64,000 nucleotides of DNA. Source: JAKAGZ01 sp963783855 (lineage in GTDB: Bacteria; Bacteroidota; Ignavibacteria; Ignavibacteriales; Ignavibacteriaceae). Of the stretch, positions 17,336 to 27,410 are shown piece after piece; positions within the stretch are counted from its first letter, which is position 1, and each line of letters opens with the position of its first letter. The stretch covers positions 1-64,000 of the forward strand of contig CAWAPE010000002.1 of NCBI GenBank assembly GCA_963783855.1, in the 5' to 3' direction. Position numbers and translations under genes: made by a program. Under the pieces are notes generated by a model, which saw only the letters and a program-made list of their open reading frames with translations, was not told the origin of the DNA and did no database searches.

Positions 17336-19186
17336 TTAGTCTCTGAACTGCATTTCATAAAGTTTCTTATATAAACCTTCCTCTTCAAGAATTAATTCAT
17401 CATGCGTTCCTTTTTGGATAATGCGTCCTCTATCAAGAACAATTATCCGGGTAGCATTTCTAATTGTGCTTAACCTGTGAGCTATAACAATTGTTGTCCT
17501 GTTTACCATTAGTCTTTCAATAGCTTCCTGCACAAGTAATTCTGATTCGTTATCAAGTGCGGAGGTAGCTTCATCAAATATCATTATTTCAGGATTTTTC
17601 AAAAGCGCCCTGGCGATAGAAAGTCTCTGCCTCTGCCCGCCTGAAATTTTTACACCTCTCTCTCCAATAACAGTATTATAACCCTTGGGCATTTCCATTA
17701 TAAAATTATGTGCATTTGCTGTTTTTGCAGCTTCTATTATTTTTTCTTCAGGATATTCACCAAGTCCGTATGCAATATTATTTTTTATCGATTCATTGAA
17801 AAGAAAAGTTTCCTGTGTTACAATTCCCATCATCTCCCGAAGGTTTTCAATTTTAATTTCTTTTATATCAATGCCATCCAGTAATATTCGGCCATCAGTT
17901 GGGTCATAAAATCTCGGTATTAAATCAACAAGAGTTGACTTCCCGCCTCCGCTTGGTCCAACCAGAGCTACTATCTCGCCGCGGTTAACGCTAAAGTTCA
18001 AATCATTTAATACAAGTTCATCTGAGTCTTCATAATGAAAAGAAACATGATCAAGATTTAATGAGTTTTTAAATTCAGGAACTTCAATCGCTTTTTCTGA
18101 ATTTTTAATGCTTGGCTGAGTATCAATAATTTCAAAGATTCTATCACCGGCTGCGCTTGACTCCTGTATCCTGTTATTAACTCCGCTGAGTTCCTTAATG
18201 GGAGGCATCATCTGGAAAATTGCGAAAAGAAATCCCATAAATTCACTTGCGGTAAGAGTTTGTTCTTTTAATACGAGCAGCCCGCCAAAATATATAATTA
18301 CAACTCCCACACCCGTACTTAAAATTTCCGTGATTGGAGAAGATGCATTTCTAACACGAACTATACGAAGCATCAGTTTGAAAAAGTTATGAGTTTCGGT
18401 CATAAATTTATTATTCTCATATTTTTCCATTCCGAAGGCTTTAACTATTTTCACACCAGAAATGGTTTCCTGTAGAATGCTGGTAATATCGGCCATTTTT
18501 TCCTGAATAAAATAACTTTGCTTCCGTAATTTTAGGCCTATCCACGCTATTATGAACATAGAGACAGGAAGAATTACCAGTGCCAGAAGTGTAAGCTTCC
18601 AGCTTATGCTGATTGCGATACCAAGAAAGACAATGATAGAGAGTGGTTCGCGTATCATATTCAGGAAAGCGGCAGATATACTGGTCTGTACAATGTTTAC
18701 ATCGTTTGTAATCCTGGATATCAGATTTCCCACGCGTTCTTTTTTGAAAAAGCTCATCGGCAATTTGTGCAGATGTTTGTATGCTTCGTCCCGCAAGTCT
18801 TTCATTGAACCCTGTTCAACGTGTGCCAGGAAATAAGCCTGCAGGTATCCGAAAATATTTTTTAAAAAGAAGGCAAAGAAAACAACGAAACAGATTTTTA
18901 TAAGAGCATCTATTTTATCTCCGCTTAAGATAAGCTTGTTAAATTCCTGCGAAATATCATTACCGATTTTCAGTACCCAATCCGGCAAAATACTTGCCGC
19001 TGGGTTTGTAGTGGTTGCAACAGTTGCTGTTTTTTGATTCTGTTGAAAGAGAGTATCAAGAAGTGGAATTGTCAGGTAGACAGAAATACCGTTCAGCAGC
19101 GCAAACATTATTGTACACACAACTGAAATACCAAGGTATTTCCAGTAGGGTTTTACATAATTTAATATTCTGAGATAAGTTTTCAC
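17336..19186 (-). CDS. msbA: MsbA-like ABC transporter, permease-ATPase fusion
   Basis: 616 residues: an exporter membrane domain with six helices (about 1-340) followed by one ATPase domain. Walker A VGPSGGGKS at 409-417, signature ISGGQRQ at 514-520, Walker B IMIFDEA at 534-540, and H-loop AHRLST near 570. The order of domains and the lipid-export type sequence point to lipid A or lipid-linked glycan flipping. It overlaps the upstream lipoprotein gene by one base and is followed by the O-antigen ligase, so a lipopolysaccharide export role is likely. Drug export is the alternative for this family. Confidence 0.88.
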   Translation of the reverse strand: MKTYLRILNYVKPYWKYLGISVVCTIMFALLNGISVYLTIPLLDTLFQQNQKTATVATTTNPAASILPDWVLKIGNDISQEFNKLILSGDKIDALIKICFVVFFAFFLKNIFGYLQAYFLAHVEQGSMKDLRDEAYKHLHKLPMSFFKKERVGNLISRITNDVNIVQTSISAAFLNMIREPLSIIVFLGIAISISWKLTLLALVILPVSMFIIAWIGLKLRKQSYFIQEKMADITSILQETISGVKIVKAFGMEKYENNKFMTETHNFFKLMLRIVRVRNASSPITEILSTGVGVVIIYFGGLLVLKEQTLTASEFMGFLFAIFQMMPPIKELSGVNNRIQESSAAGDRIFEIIDTQPSIKNSEKAIEVPEFKNSLNLDHVSFHYEDSDELVLNDLNFSVNRGEIVALVGPSGGGKSTLVDLIPRFYDPTDGRILLDGIDIKEIKIENLREMMGIVTQETFLFNESIKNNIAYGLGEYPEEKIIEAAKTANAHNFIMEMPKGYNTVIGERGVKISGGQRQRLSIARALLKNPEIMIFDEATSALDNESELLVQEAIERLMVNRTTIVIAHRLSTIRNATRIIVLDRGRIIQKGTHDELILEEEGLYKKLYEMQFRD

Positions 19187-20236
19187 TATGACCTGTAATT
19201 TGGAATTTCGGGAATATTTCTCAATCCGCAGCCACGCCTAATCTTTATTTCATCAAATTGTTTCATTTTTCCAAGGTTAAAAATATCAACTCTGGAATTC
19301 TGCTTAAAGCCATTATCAAATATCAGGAAATCATTCCTAATATAGAAGTTTTTAACCCCATCTCCACTCCATTGCTTTACAATCTTATGTTCATTAATAT
19401 CATAAATAATCAGGGTGGATGTTTCGGGTACTTTGGCTTTCAAAGTATTATTATCAACATTAAGATCGATTGTGGAAAGTATTAAATATCTTTCATCTTC
19501 CGACCAGCGGAATTTATTTATTTTTTGCCCGTTGCCTAATATATAATACTGCTCACCTTTTTCATGATCCTGAAGATATACCTGAGTTGAGTCTTTGCCC
19601 TTATTCAGAAGAGTAAATCTTCTGGAAGGTGAATTTAAATTATCCGGATTATGCGCAGGGCGCGGATAACCATTCTTGGTAAGATCAAATATTTCTGTTT
19701 CGTTCAATAATTCTTTACCGAAAATGTTGTAAATAAATGTTTGCTGCCTGATATATGTGGCAACAATCTTATCTATTCTGTTAATTACAATTTTGAAATT
19801 ATTATTGTCTTCCCATTGTGTGAATACCTGGATTCCATTTCCTATTCTCTTAATAAATTTTACTTTTGACGAATCAATATTAATCTCATAAAGTTTAACG
19901 CGTGTGATATACGGAAAAATATTTTTCTTGCCAAAGTGCCCGGCAGTTAGGAAAAATGCTTTCTTTTTATCGGGCGAATACGAAAGTTCAACCACCTGCT
20001 CATTATAATTTGACCAGAATTGTGAATATTTCTTATTTAGAAAAATCATATTTATATAACCCCGCTTTATATTCAATCATTCCGACAAAAATAAAATTAT
20101 CTATGGTCTCTGTTTGTGTTTTAAGAGACGTGGTATCATTCACCGGCTCAGATTTTTCACGATACTGTTTCGTGTTTTCACCACAGCCGGTAAATAAAAG
20201 GATTATTACAAGGATAAATATTTTTAAATCAGCCAT
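19186..20236 (-). pseudogene. propeller-like lipoprotein, frameshifted
   Basis: The 5' part (ATG 20236) encodes a lipoprotein signal with lipobox LFTGCG and ends at TAA 20033-20035 after GLYKYDFSK. The frame one base later, open from 20076, continues KKYSQFWSNYNEQVVELSYSPDKKKAFF and runs to 19186. SYSPDKKKAFFLTA and KFRWSEDERYLILST are propeller-like strand repeats. Removing one base from the T5 or T3 run at 20036-20045 fuses both parts into a lipoprotein of about 350 residues. The 5' start overlaps the site-2 protease stop, and the 3' end overlaps msbA by one base. Two separate genes (second from ATG 20049) is possible but would leave a propeller without its first strand. Confidence 0.65.
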
Positions 20237-20888
20237 TAGGCACGTTGCCAATTTTGAGGAATAAACTCAGTATGAAATTAACAAATTTCATAAAGAATCC
20301 CCACAGGGGGCTATAAATCAGAATAAGCAAAATTAGTGACCCATAAATCCCAAGTTTCATAATAGACGCAGTAAACCTGTTTGGGAAAAGATCAAAAAGT
20401 ATATGCGAGCCATCCAGCGGAGGAATCGGAATTAAATTAAAAGCGAAAAGGAAGATATTGAAAAATACCCCGTACCATAAAAGATTCACCAGGTACTGCT
20501 CGTTTCCGAGTGAGGAATTAAATACAATAAGAAAGCCGATGAAAAATAAAATAGCCAGGACAAAATTTGAAAGCGGTCCGGCAAACGAAACAAAGGCATC
20601 ATCTTTTAATCCATTTTTAAAATTACTTCTATCAACCGGCACCGGCTTTGCCCAGCCGATAAGTGCAAATCCTGATGCAAAGGAAGCAAGCGGCATAATA
20701 ATAGTCCCGACAAGATCAGCGTGTTTAATCGGGTTTAAAGTGAGCCTTCCCTGCTTTTTCGCTGTATCATCTCCAAACTTATTTGCTACAAAAGCATGAG
20801 CAAACTCATGCACAGCAATCGAAATAAGAAACATCGGAATAAAAGTTATAAATGAAATTAATTTCTGGCTAACGTGTATATCTGGCAA
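20229..20888 (-). CDS. site-2 protease (M50) family membrane metalloprotease
   Basis: 219 residues, about five membrane helices. Zinc motif HEFAH at 27-31 and the third ligand in NLIPIPPLDG at 151-160; the NPIKHADLVGT segment is typical of the small SpoIVFB-like rhomboid-free M50 group. These enzymes cleave substrates within the membrane. It has no PDZ domain. Lies 4 bp after xerD in the same operon and its stop overlaps the next lipoprotein start. Confidence 0.9.
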   Translation of the reverse strand: MPDIHVSQKLISFITFIPMFLISIAVHEFAHAFVANKFGDDTAKKQGRLTLNPIKHADLVGTIIMPLASFASGFALIGWAKPVPVDRSNFKNGLKDDAFVSFAGPLSNFVLAILFFIGFLIVFNSSLGNEQYLVNLLWYGVFFNIFLFAFNLIPIPPLDGSHILFDLFPNRFTASIMKLGIYGSLILLILIYSPLWGFFMKFVNFILSLFLKIGNVPNG

Positions 20889-20892
20889 ATTA

Positions 20893-21783
20893 TTATCCTC
20901 TGGGATGAAAATCTTTGTGAACCTGTTTTATATAATCCCTGTCAATATGTGTATAAATCTGTGTTGTTGAAATGTCTGCGTGGCCAAGCATTTCCTGAAC
21001 TGCCCTGAGATCAGCACCGCCTTCAAGCAGGTGTGTAGCAAATGAGTGTCGAAAAGTATGCGGGTGAACTTCTTTTTCAATTCCCGCTTCTTTTACATAC
21101 TTGTCTACAATTTTCCAGACGCCCATGCGCGAAAGTTTTGAACCACGATTATTTAGAAAAAGATAGTTTTCACTTTTTGCTTTTTTCTCTAAAAGCGGGC
21201 GGCCTGATTTTAAATATTTATTTACCCAATTAATGGCGCTCGAACCAACCGGTATAATTCTTTCTTTAGATCCCTTACCAAATACCCTGATCACTTCTTC
21301 ATCAAAAAACAGATCGGATAATTTAATGTTTATTAATTCTGAAACTCTCGTTCCGCAAGCATAAAGCATTTCCAGTAAAGATTTATCCCTTAATCCGAGT
21401 TTATTATCCGTTCGTGGTTTTGTTAAAATTGACTCTACTTCATTAACAGATAATACGGGTGGAAGATTCTTTGCCAGTTTAGGCGATGAGATCTTTTCCA
21501 TCGGGTTATCGGTGATGTACTTATTCAGAAAAAGATAATTGAAGAATCCTTTTAATGAAGAATAATACCTCGCGGCTGAGCTGCTTGCCAGTCCGAGATC
21601 ATTGAGCAATTTAAAAAAGCCGGTAATGTGAGAATATTTTATCCCGGAAGGATCTGATATTTTTTTTTCTTCAAGAAAATTAAAAAACGAATTTATATCA
21701 TTCTTATAGGAAGATACTGTATTATCGGAAAGATTTTTTTCTAACTTTAATACCGAAAGGTATTCCTTCAAAAAGAGATTCAT
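20893..21783 (-). CDS. xerD: site-specific tyrosine recombinase XerD/XerC
   Basis: 296 residues with the SAM-like N-terminal domain (1-100) and catalytic domain carrying the pentad Arg146 (GTRVSEL), Lys170, His242/Arg245 (HTFRHSFATH), His268 (LGHAD) and nucleophile Tyr277 (IYTH). Length and C-terminus fit XerD, which resolves chromosome dimers at dif with FtsK; an FtsK with gamma domain is encoded at 57421-59907. XerC cannot be excluded. Overlaps the pgpH-type gene by 4 bp (ATGA). Confidence 0.92.
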   Translation of the reverse strand: MNLFLKEYLSVLKLEKNLSDNTVSSYKNDINSFFNFLEEKKISDPSGIKYSHITGFFKLLNDLGLASSSAARYYSSLKGFFNYLFLNKYITDNPMEKISSPKLAKNLPPVLSVNEVESILTKPRTDNKLGLRDKSLLEMLYACGTRVSELINIKLSDLFFDEEVIRVFGKGSKERIIPVGSSAINWVNKYLKSGRPLLEKKAKSENYLFLNNRGSKLSRMGVWKIVDKYVKEAGIEKEVHPHTFRHSFATHLLEGGADLRAVQEMLGHADISTTQIYTHIDRDYIKQVHKDFHPRG

Positions 21784-23987
21784 TTGTCATCACTTTCCGT
21801 ATCTTCACCCTTTTCCATTTCATCCTGCTTCGGATATCTTATCCGCCTGTGATGCTGCCCGAGCAATATGCTGGTAAATGATTCTTTAATTTTATTGATA
21901 TCCCTGAATGTTATCGGCGATTCATCCAGCTGATCTTCATTTATACGGGACCCAATAATCTTGTCTATCAGGTTTTCTACCTTTGTTGGATCGGCATCCT
22001 CGATTGATCTCACTGCTGATTCGCAACCATCCGCAAGCATTATAATAGCAGTTTCCTTTGAATCAGGTTTTGGTCCGGGATACCTGTAATCCTCAATATT
22101 TACTTTTTCTTCACCATAGAGTTTTTTTGCCTTCTCGTAAAAAAACATCATCGTAGTAGTCCCGTGATGCATTGGAATAAAATCGATTATTTCCCTGGGA
22201 ATATCATTTTCTTTAGCAAGATTTATCCCTTCAGCTACGTGTTTCTTTATCAGGCTCACGCTTTCTTCAGGTGATAAATTTTCGTGTAAATTCTGACTGT
22301 TAAGCTGGTTCTCCACAAAATTCTGCGGTGATATAGTTTTCCCTATATCGTGATAATATGCGCCCACACGCGCAAGCAATGGGTTAGCACCCACTATTTC
22401 TGCCGCAGCCTCAGCTAGTGTGCCCATTGTCATAGAGTGGTTAAATGTACCCGGAGCTTTTCTGGCCAGTTCCTTCAGCAGAGGCCTGTCAAAATTTGAA
22501 AGTTCAAGCAAAGTAAGGTCGGTTGTAATTCTGAAGAACTTTTCAAAAAATATCAACAATCCATAAGTAAGTACCGGACTTATTAATGCGTTGGTGCCGG
22601 CAAAGGCATATTCAATCAGCATATTTTCGGCGGAAGCAAATCTTTCCAGTCCAAATGCAGAAATGGAAACCACATACCCGAGAAGTATAAAAAGAAATGA
22701 GCGGAAAATTTGTGAACGGTTTTTTATATCACGCACTGTGTAAACTGATAGAGCACCGGCAAAAAGATTCATCGCCATAAACGTATAATCGTTTCCTCTT
22801 ATTCCACCAGTTATAAGAGCAAGAATAACAGTAGAATAAAATCCGACACGGGAGTCAAAGATAATTGTGAGCAACATTGAAGCTGCCGGAATAAATATAA
22901 AAAATTGTAATGGTGCGTTAACCGATATCCGGTTTATTAAAAACGTGATGAATGACAGAAAAATAAAGATAATGACAAGGAGAAGGAGCTTCCTGTTATC
23001 ATAAAAGATTTTTTTTCTAAACAAATACAAATAAATAGATAAAAGAGCGAGAAGAAACCCTATGTGCAATACCTTACCAAGCATCTGAAGTAAATCGCTG
23101 TCGTAGCCAAGTTTTTCTCCTTTTGCAGCTTTGTAGGAATCAATCTTTAATTTTGTTTCCTTCGTAATTCTGTCGTGCTTGGCAACTATTCGTTCATTTT
23201 CATTTACAATTCCGCTGTATCTTGATACGTTGTTCTTTGCCTGCGCAATTTCCTCTTCGGTCTTTTTTTGATTATAAATAAGAGTCGAATAAATAAAATG
23301 GGAAGTATACTCCAGCAAAGCTGCACTCAATTCCGGAGTAAACCCGCTGTTTTTAATATTGCTGTCTATAATTTCTTCGGCTTGTTGTTTTGTAAGAAAT
23401 TTATTAGCCGGTTCAATCCGGTCAAAATTTCCTGTCCTCACGGCAATGCTGTCTTTTCTTGTAATATCTTCAGGAAGAGAAATAATTTCTTTTTTATAAA
23501 GGTCTGTCAGCAAACTGGCTGAGGCTGTGAAATAGTTTCTAAGTGAGAATGTATTACTTTCAGAATTATTATTCGTACGGTTCCTCATTTTTTCAAGAGT
23601 ATTTAATGTTGCATCACTTAAAAAAGTTGGATTCATATTCTTGAGGGAATCTACACTCAGTCTTTCTTCTATGATCCTTAAAAGATATTCATTATAGGTT
23701 TTCAAAGAATCTTCAGCACGTATCTCCGCATTTCCGCTTTTCAAAAATACAGGATATACGCTTTGGGCAGCATCTTTTAATTCCTGCTGATATACTTTAA
23801 GATCTTTTTCAATAGGGAAACTGAATGGTGCAATAAGATCTTCATGTGTCCATATTGAACCAACCGTTAATTCCGATTCAATCGACTCACCGCGCGGGAA
23901 CATAAACACTATTAAGATTACGGTTATTAACCCGATCAGAATCTTTATTTGCATTCCATATTTATTTTTTTCTATTTTTTCTTCCAT
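21780..23987 (-). CDS. 7TM-HD family phosphodiesterase (PgpH/YqfF-like)
   Basis: 735 residues: a first membrane helix (about 14-26), a large extracytoplasmic 7TMR-HDED domain (about 30-290), seven membrane helices (about 300-490) and a cytoplasmic HD domain with His546-Asp547 in YYHDIGK, a second His pair MHHGT and the ADGCES motif. Members such as Listeria PgpH hydrolyse cyclic di-AMP. No cyclase is present in this window. The C-terminal tail is acidic. First gene of the operon that runs to the O-antigen ligase. Confidence 0.92.
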   Translation of the reverse strand: MEEKIEKNKYGMQIKILIGLITVILIVFMFPRGESIESELTVGSIWTHEDLIAPFSFPIEKDLKVYQQELKDAAQSVYPVFLKSGNAEIRAEDSLKTYNEYLLRIIEERLSVDSLKNMNPTFLSDATLNTLEKMRNRTNNNSESNTFSLRNYFTASASLLTDLYKKEIISLPEDITRKDSIAVRTGNFDRIEPANKFLTKQQAEEIIDSNIKNSGFTPELSAALLEYTSHFIYSTLIYNQKKTEEEIAQAKNNVSRYSGIVNENERIVAKHDRITKETKLKIDSYKAAKGEKLGYDSDLLQMLGKVLHIGFLLALLSIYLYLFRKKIFYDNRKLLLLVIIFIFLSFITFLINRISVNAPLQFFIFIPAASMLLTIIFDSRVGFYSTVILALITGGIRGNDYTFMAMNLFAGALSVYTVRDIKNRSQIFRSFLFILLGYVVSISAFGLERFASAENMLIEYAFAGTNALISPVLTYGLLIFFEKFFRITTDLTLLELSNFDRPLLKELARKAPGTFNHSMTMGTLAEAAAEIVGANPLLARVGAYYHDIGKTISPQNFVENQLNSQNLHENLSPEESVSLIKKHVAEGINLAKENDIPREIIDFIPMHHGTTTMMFFYEKAKKLYGEEKVNIEDYRYPGPKPDSKETAIIMLADGCESAVRSIEDADPTKVENLIDKIIGSRINEDQLDESPITFRDINKIKESFTSILLGQHHRRIRYPKQDEMEKGEDTESDDK

Positions 23988-24096
23988 ACGAGATTACGCC
24001 TTTATGAGTATGTAAGTTAAGAAAAAATAAGGGCTTGGTACAGCCTAAAATTCTGCAAAAAAATGGAATTTGTTATGGCCTGTTATCAATATTTTC

Positions 24097-25845
24097 TTAT
24101 TTAATAACCGTTTTCCAGCCTTTTTCAGATAAATTCCTGTATATAATCAGAATGGCAACAACTGCAATTGCAAGGCATATCAAAGTAGATTTAATATCCC
24201 CGAAAATAAAACTGCCGCTTCCGAATAACATCGAATAAACCAGCAAAACTCCCATAAGCCAGTTAACAAACATTGCAAAAAATCCGCTGTCGCTTTTTAC
24301 ATCAGGGAGCTGTGAAGAAATTTCCTTCCACAAAACTCCACCCGGGTGTATTTTCCTGTAAAAGCTGAAGAGGACATCTTTATCGGTGGGCCGTGTTAGG
24401 TAGGTAACTGTAATCCAAACAATAGTAGTGGAGCCGACTAAATAAAAAAGAGTATTCGGGAAAATGATTCCATAATGTTTTATTACCGGATAAACGATAA
24501 AAGGCGTAATCATTGCTGAGATTTCAGACCAGGCATTTATTCTCCACCAGAACCAGCGCAGGATTAAAACAAGACCAACCCCCGCTCCACACTCCATTAT
24601 AAATTCCCATGCACCTGAAATTCGGCTAATGAACATTGTAACAAATACAGAGATAAACATAAGCAGAACTGTTGTAGCGCGGGATATTTTTACATAATGT
24701 TTTTCTTCTTTTCCCTTTTTTACAAATCTCTTGTAGAAGTCATTAATTATATATGAAGTCCCCCAGTTAAGCTGCGTAGCAATTGTGCTCATATAAGCGG
24801 CAAAAAATGCGGCGACTAATAATCCCTTCAAGCCTACGGGAAGATAGTCTCTCATTGCATAAATGTAGCCAAGTCCTTTTTCATTTGGGCCAAGATGAGG
24901 ATAAAGAAGAAGCGTGCATAATCCCACTATTATCCATGGCCAGGGGCGAATAGCATAATGCGCAATCTGGAAAAATAGTGTGGCAAAAAGTGAATGTTTT
25001 TCGTCCTTTGCAGACATCATTCTTTGAGCAACATATCCTCCGCCGCCCGGCTCAGCTCCCGGGTACCAGGAGGCCCACCAGATTATTCCCACATACGCCA
25101 GAAAAGAAGCCACAGTCAAAGCAAAAGCACCGCCTAATGATGCTGTGTCTGAAATGGTCGGAAAAAATTTAAAAGTAAATGCGGGTAGTTTTGATTGCAG
25201 GCCGGCTATACCCCCGACCTGTGATGATGATACAACAATAACAGCAAGTATTATACTCCCGGCCATCGCAATGAAAAACTGGAAAGCGTCGGTCACAACT
25301 ACTCCCCACAATCCCGATAGTGCGGAATACAAGGCAACCAGCAACATACACCCAAACACATAATAAAGAACCTGTGACTCCGGCACCCCGAACATTCCAA
25401 CCAGAATAGTTGCCATTGCTTTATTCACCCACCCCATAATGATCAGGTTCATGAAAAGTCCAAGATAGAGAGCGCGAAAGCCCCGGAGAAACCTTGCGGG
25501 TTTACCTGAATAGCGAATCTCCGCAAACTCAACTTCAGTCATTATGCCTGCACGACGCCAAAGCTTTGCAAAAAAGAAAACAGTCAGCAAACCTCCAAAA
25601 GCAAAATTCCACCACAGCCAGTTGCCGGCAATTCCGTTCTTTGCGACCAGCTCGGTAACAGCAAGCGGAGTATCGGCAGCAAAAGTTGTAGCAACCATCG
25701 AAAGTCCGGCAAGATACCAGGGAAGATTTCTCCCCGAAAGAAAAAACTCATCAGTACTCTTTCCGGCTCTTTTAGAATAGTAAAGTGCAATGCTGATTGA
25801 GAAAATAAAATATGCCAGGATGATAAGGTAATCGAATAGCTGCAT
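24097..25845 (-). CDS. sodium:solute symporter (SSS family)
   Basis: 582 residues, about 13-14 membrane helices. The SSS signature region GLWGVVVTDAFQFFIAMAG and the N-terminal DYLIILAYFIFSISIALYYSKR fit the family; the LSMVATTFAADTPLAVTEL segment is the sodium-site region of TM1. Substrate unknown. Monocistronic. A related but shorter symporter is at 28042-29502. Confidence 0.88.
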   Translation of the reverse strand: MQLFDYLIILAYFIFSISIALYYSKRAGKSTDEFFLSGRNLPWYLAGLSMVATTFAADTPLAVTELVAKNGIAGNWLWWNFAFGGLLTVFFFAKLWRRAGIMTEVEFAEIRYSGKPARFLRGFRALYLGLFMNLIIMGWVNKAMATILVGMFGVPESQVLYYVFGCMLLVALYSALSGLWGVVVTDAFQFFIAMAGSIILAVIVVSSSQVGGIAGLQSKLPAFTFKFFPTISDTASLGGAFALTVASFLAYVGIIWWASWYPGAEPGGGGYVAQRMMSAKDEKHSLFATLFFQIAHYAIRPWPWIIVGLCTLLLYPHLGPNEKGLGYIYAMRDYLPVGLKGLLVAAFFAAYMSTIATQLNWGTSYIINDFYKRFVKKGKEEKHYVKISRATTVLLMFISVFVTMFISRISGAWEFIMECGAGVGLVLILRWFWWRINAWSEISAMITPFIVYPVIKHYGIIFPNTLFYLVGSTTIVWITVTYLTRPTDKDVLFSFYRKIHPGGVLWKEISSQLPDVKSDSGFFAMFVNWLMGVLLVYSMLFGSGSFIFGDIKSTLICLAIAVVAILIIYRNLSEKGWKTVIK

Positions 25846-26041
25846 TAAGATCCTCTTAACTGTTTCTTATCAAAATTAACTCAAATAGTATAATATTGAA
25901 GTTACGGGTAGCTGCTAACAGGTTATATTGCAAGGATTTAAGAGATTGATGAAGGGGTTGTTCAGGATGTTCATAAATTGACAATCGTAGTCCCATCAGG
26001 ATATTATTACAGGCTTTTTATTATGCAGTTATCTTAAAGAA

Positions 26042-26239
26042 TTAAAATTCAATTCTTATAATATTTTCATTTTTAGGAGTTGTTGTCTTTGTGTCGAGGG
26101 TTTTGCTGCGATCGAGTTCTATAAATTTTTCATTTTTATTGGTGGCAGTTCGGCTGTCTGGTTTCGATTCAAATTCCCAGTTCGTGTTTTTTAATTTTAG
26201 AAAAATTTCTTCGTTAAACGACATGTAGAGTTGATCCAT
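26042..26239 (-). CDS. short hypothetical ORF in a gene-poor region
   Basis: 65 codons with no recognisable domain, no signal peptide and many charged/Thr residues. AGG lies eight bases before the ATG, a weak ribosome site. The surrounding 25846-26762 contains no other gene. It may be a remnant rather than a working gene. Confidence 0.25.
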   Translation of the reverse strand: MDQLYMSFNEEIFLKLKNTNWEFESKPDSRTATNKNEKFIELDRSKTLDTKTTTPKNENIIRIEF

Positions 26240-26762
26240 TTAACAGCCTAAAAGGTTTCAGTGATTAGAATGAACGAACGCAATGTAATAAATTTTTTTT
26301 CAGTGGCAAAGGGATATTAAAAATATTTTAACCTTTTTTTCCTGAGTATCTGTTTTTTTTAATTAACCAAACTTTTTCATAATAATTCTTGAAAATAAAT
26401 TTCCATATCCACTCAAGATTTTGTCTTTAAAATAGCCCCCGCCGGAATCGGACCAGAATTCTCGTATATTTATCACTTCAAAAACCCGGCATGTCAAAAT
26501 TCAGAATTAGTAATTCTAAAATAATATTTTTTATTAATCTTCACGGCTGGCAATAAAGTAAAAATTAATTCCAATAAATTTTCTGAATTAAATTCATTAT
26601 GAACATTAAAATATGAAACTAATTAAAACTTTATTTTAACAGGAATGTTATTGGGGAAGAAGTAAAATCAATTATCCAACCGCTCGTCACCTTTATAATT
26701 AAACGGGTCTTTTGCTCCGCCCGTAAACCCTCCAAAAATAGTGCCTTACGAGGAATGCACAA
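26240..26762. other. gene-poor AT-rich stretch
   Basis: About 520 bp with no open frame of note on either strand. It contains an isolated G/C-rich string at 26434-26456 that faintly resembles a tRNA T-arm plus acceptor end, which I could not fold convincingly. Confidence 0.5.
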
Positions 26763-27386
26763 CTATTTTTTGTTCTTTGGGAAATATGAATCCATTAATA
26801 ATTTATAATATTCTTTCAAGGGCATCAGCCCTAGTTTATCTCTTCTCTTATCAATATTAACTGAATCTTCAATGGGTAAAAAATTAAACTTTTGATTTTC
26901 GAAATCAATTTTTGCCTGCGTACCGTATAATTGTGGCCTTCCGTCTTTTATACGGATATGGTCAGTTAAAAAGGCAAGTTGCATTCCTTTTGTATCACCA
27001 TTTTTATACGCTTTCTGTAAAAGCTTAAGGCATTCCTTCTGGAACCCGGGGTTATTATCAGCATGCTGAACAAGAGCCCAGACATCGCCTTCTGCAACCT
27101 GTCCAACCTGGCTGATGCCCGGCCAGCCATGCTTTTTTATGATAGTTTTTAATCGATTAACGTTAAAATTATTGAGCTTATTCAATTTATTTTGCCCATC
27201 AAAATCAAGAGTTTTTACTTTCCCATTCTGGTAAATCTCTTTTCTGATAGACTGGTCTCTCTGGTAAAGTGCTATGATCTCTTTTTGAAGTTCGGGTTTT
27301 TTGATAAGTTCATAGCCTTGTGCAAATATTGTACAGCTAAAAAGAATAAATAGTAAAGGAATAAAAAATAGTAATCTGATTTTCAT
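26763..27386 (-). CDS. exported DUF6624-like protein
   Basis: 207 residues with a signal peptide (LLFFIPLLFILFSCTIFA, cleavage before QGYE). The motif order D-Q-x-x-R near residue 44, KKHGWPG near 84-90, QHADNN-PGFQ, then DGRPQLYGTQ matches the DUF6624 family, whose function is unknown. The Cys in the signal lacks the usual G/A-x context, so it is likely cleaved by signal peptidase I. Last gene of the run that starts at 36021. Confidence 0.65.
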   Translation of the reverse strand: MKIRLLFFIPLLFILFSCTIFAQGYELIKKPELQKEIIALYQRDQSIRKEIYQNGKVKTLDFDGQNKLNKLNNFNVNRLKTIIKKHGWPGISQVGQVAEGDVWALVQHADNNPGFQKECLKLLQKAYKNGDTKGMQLAFLTDHIRIKDGRPQLYGTQAKIDFENQKFNFLPIEDSVNIDKRRDKLGLMPLKEYYKLLMDSYFPKNKK

Positions 27387-27410
27387 ATTAGTCCAAAATA
27401 AAATTTTAAA

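Noticed and set aside
26434..26462. G/C-rich string resembling the T arm and acceptor end of a tRNA
   Set aside because: The stem has a mismatch and a wobble pair, and the upstream DNA has no D or anticodon arm.
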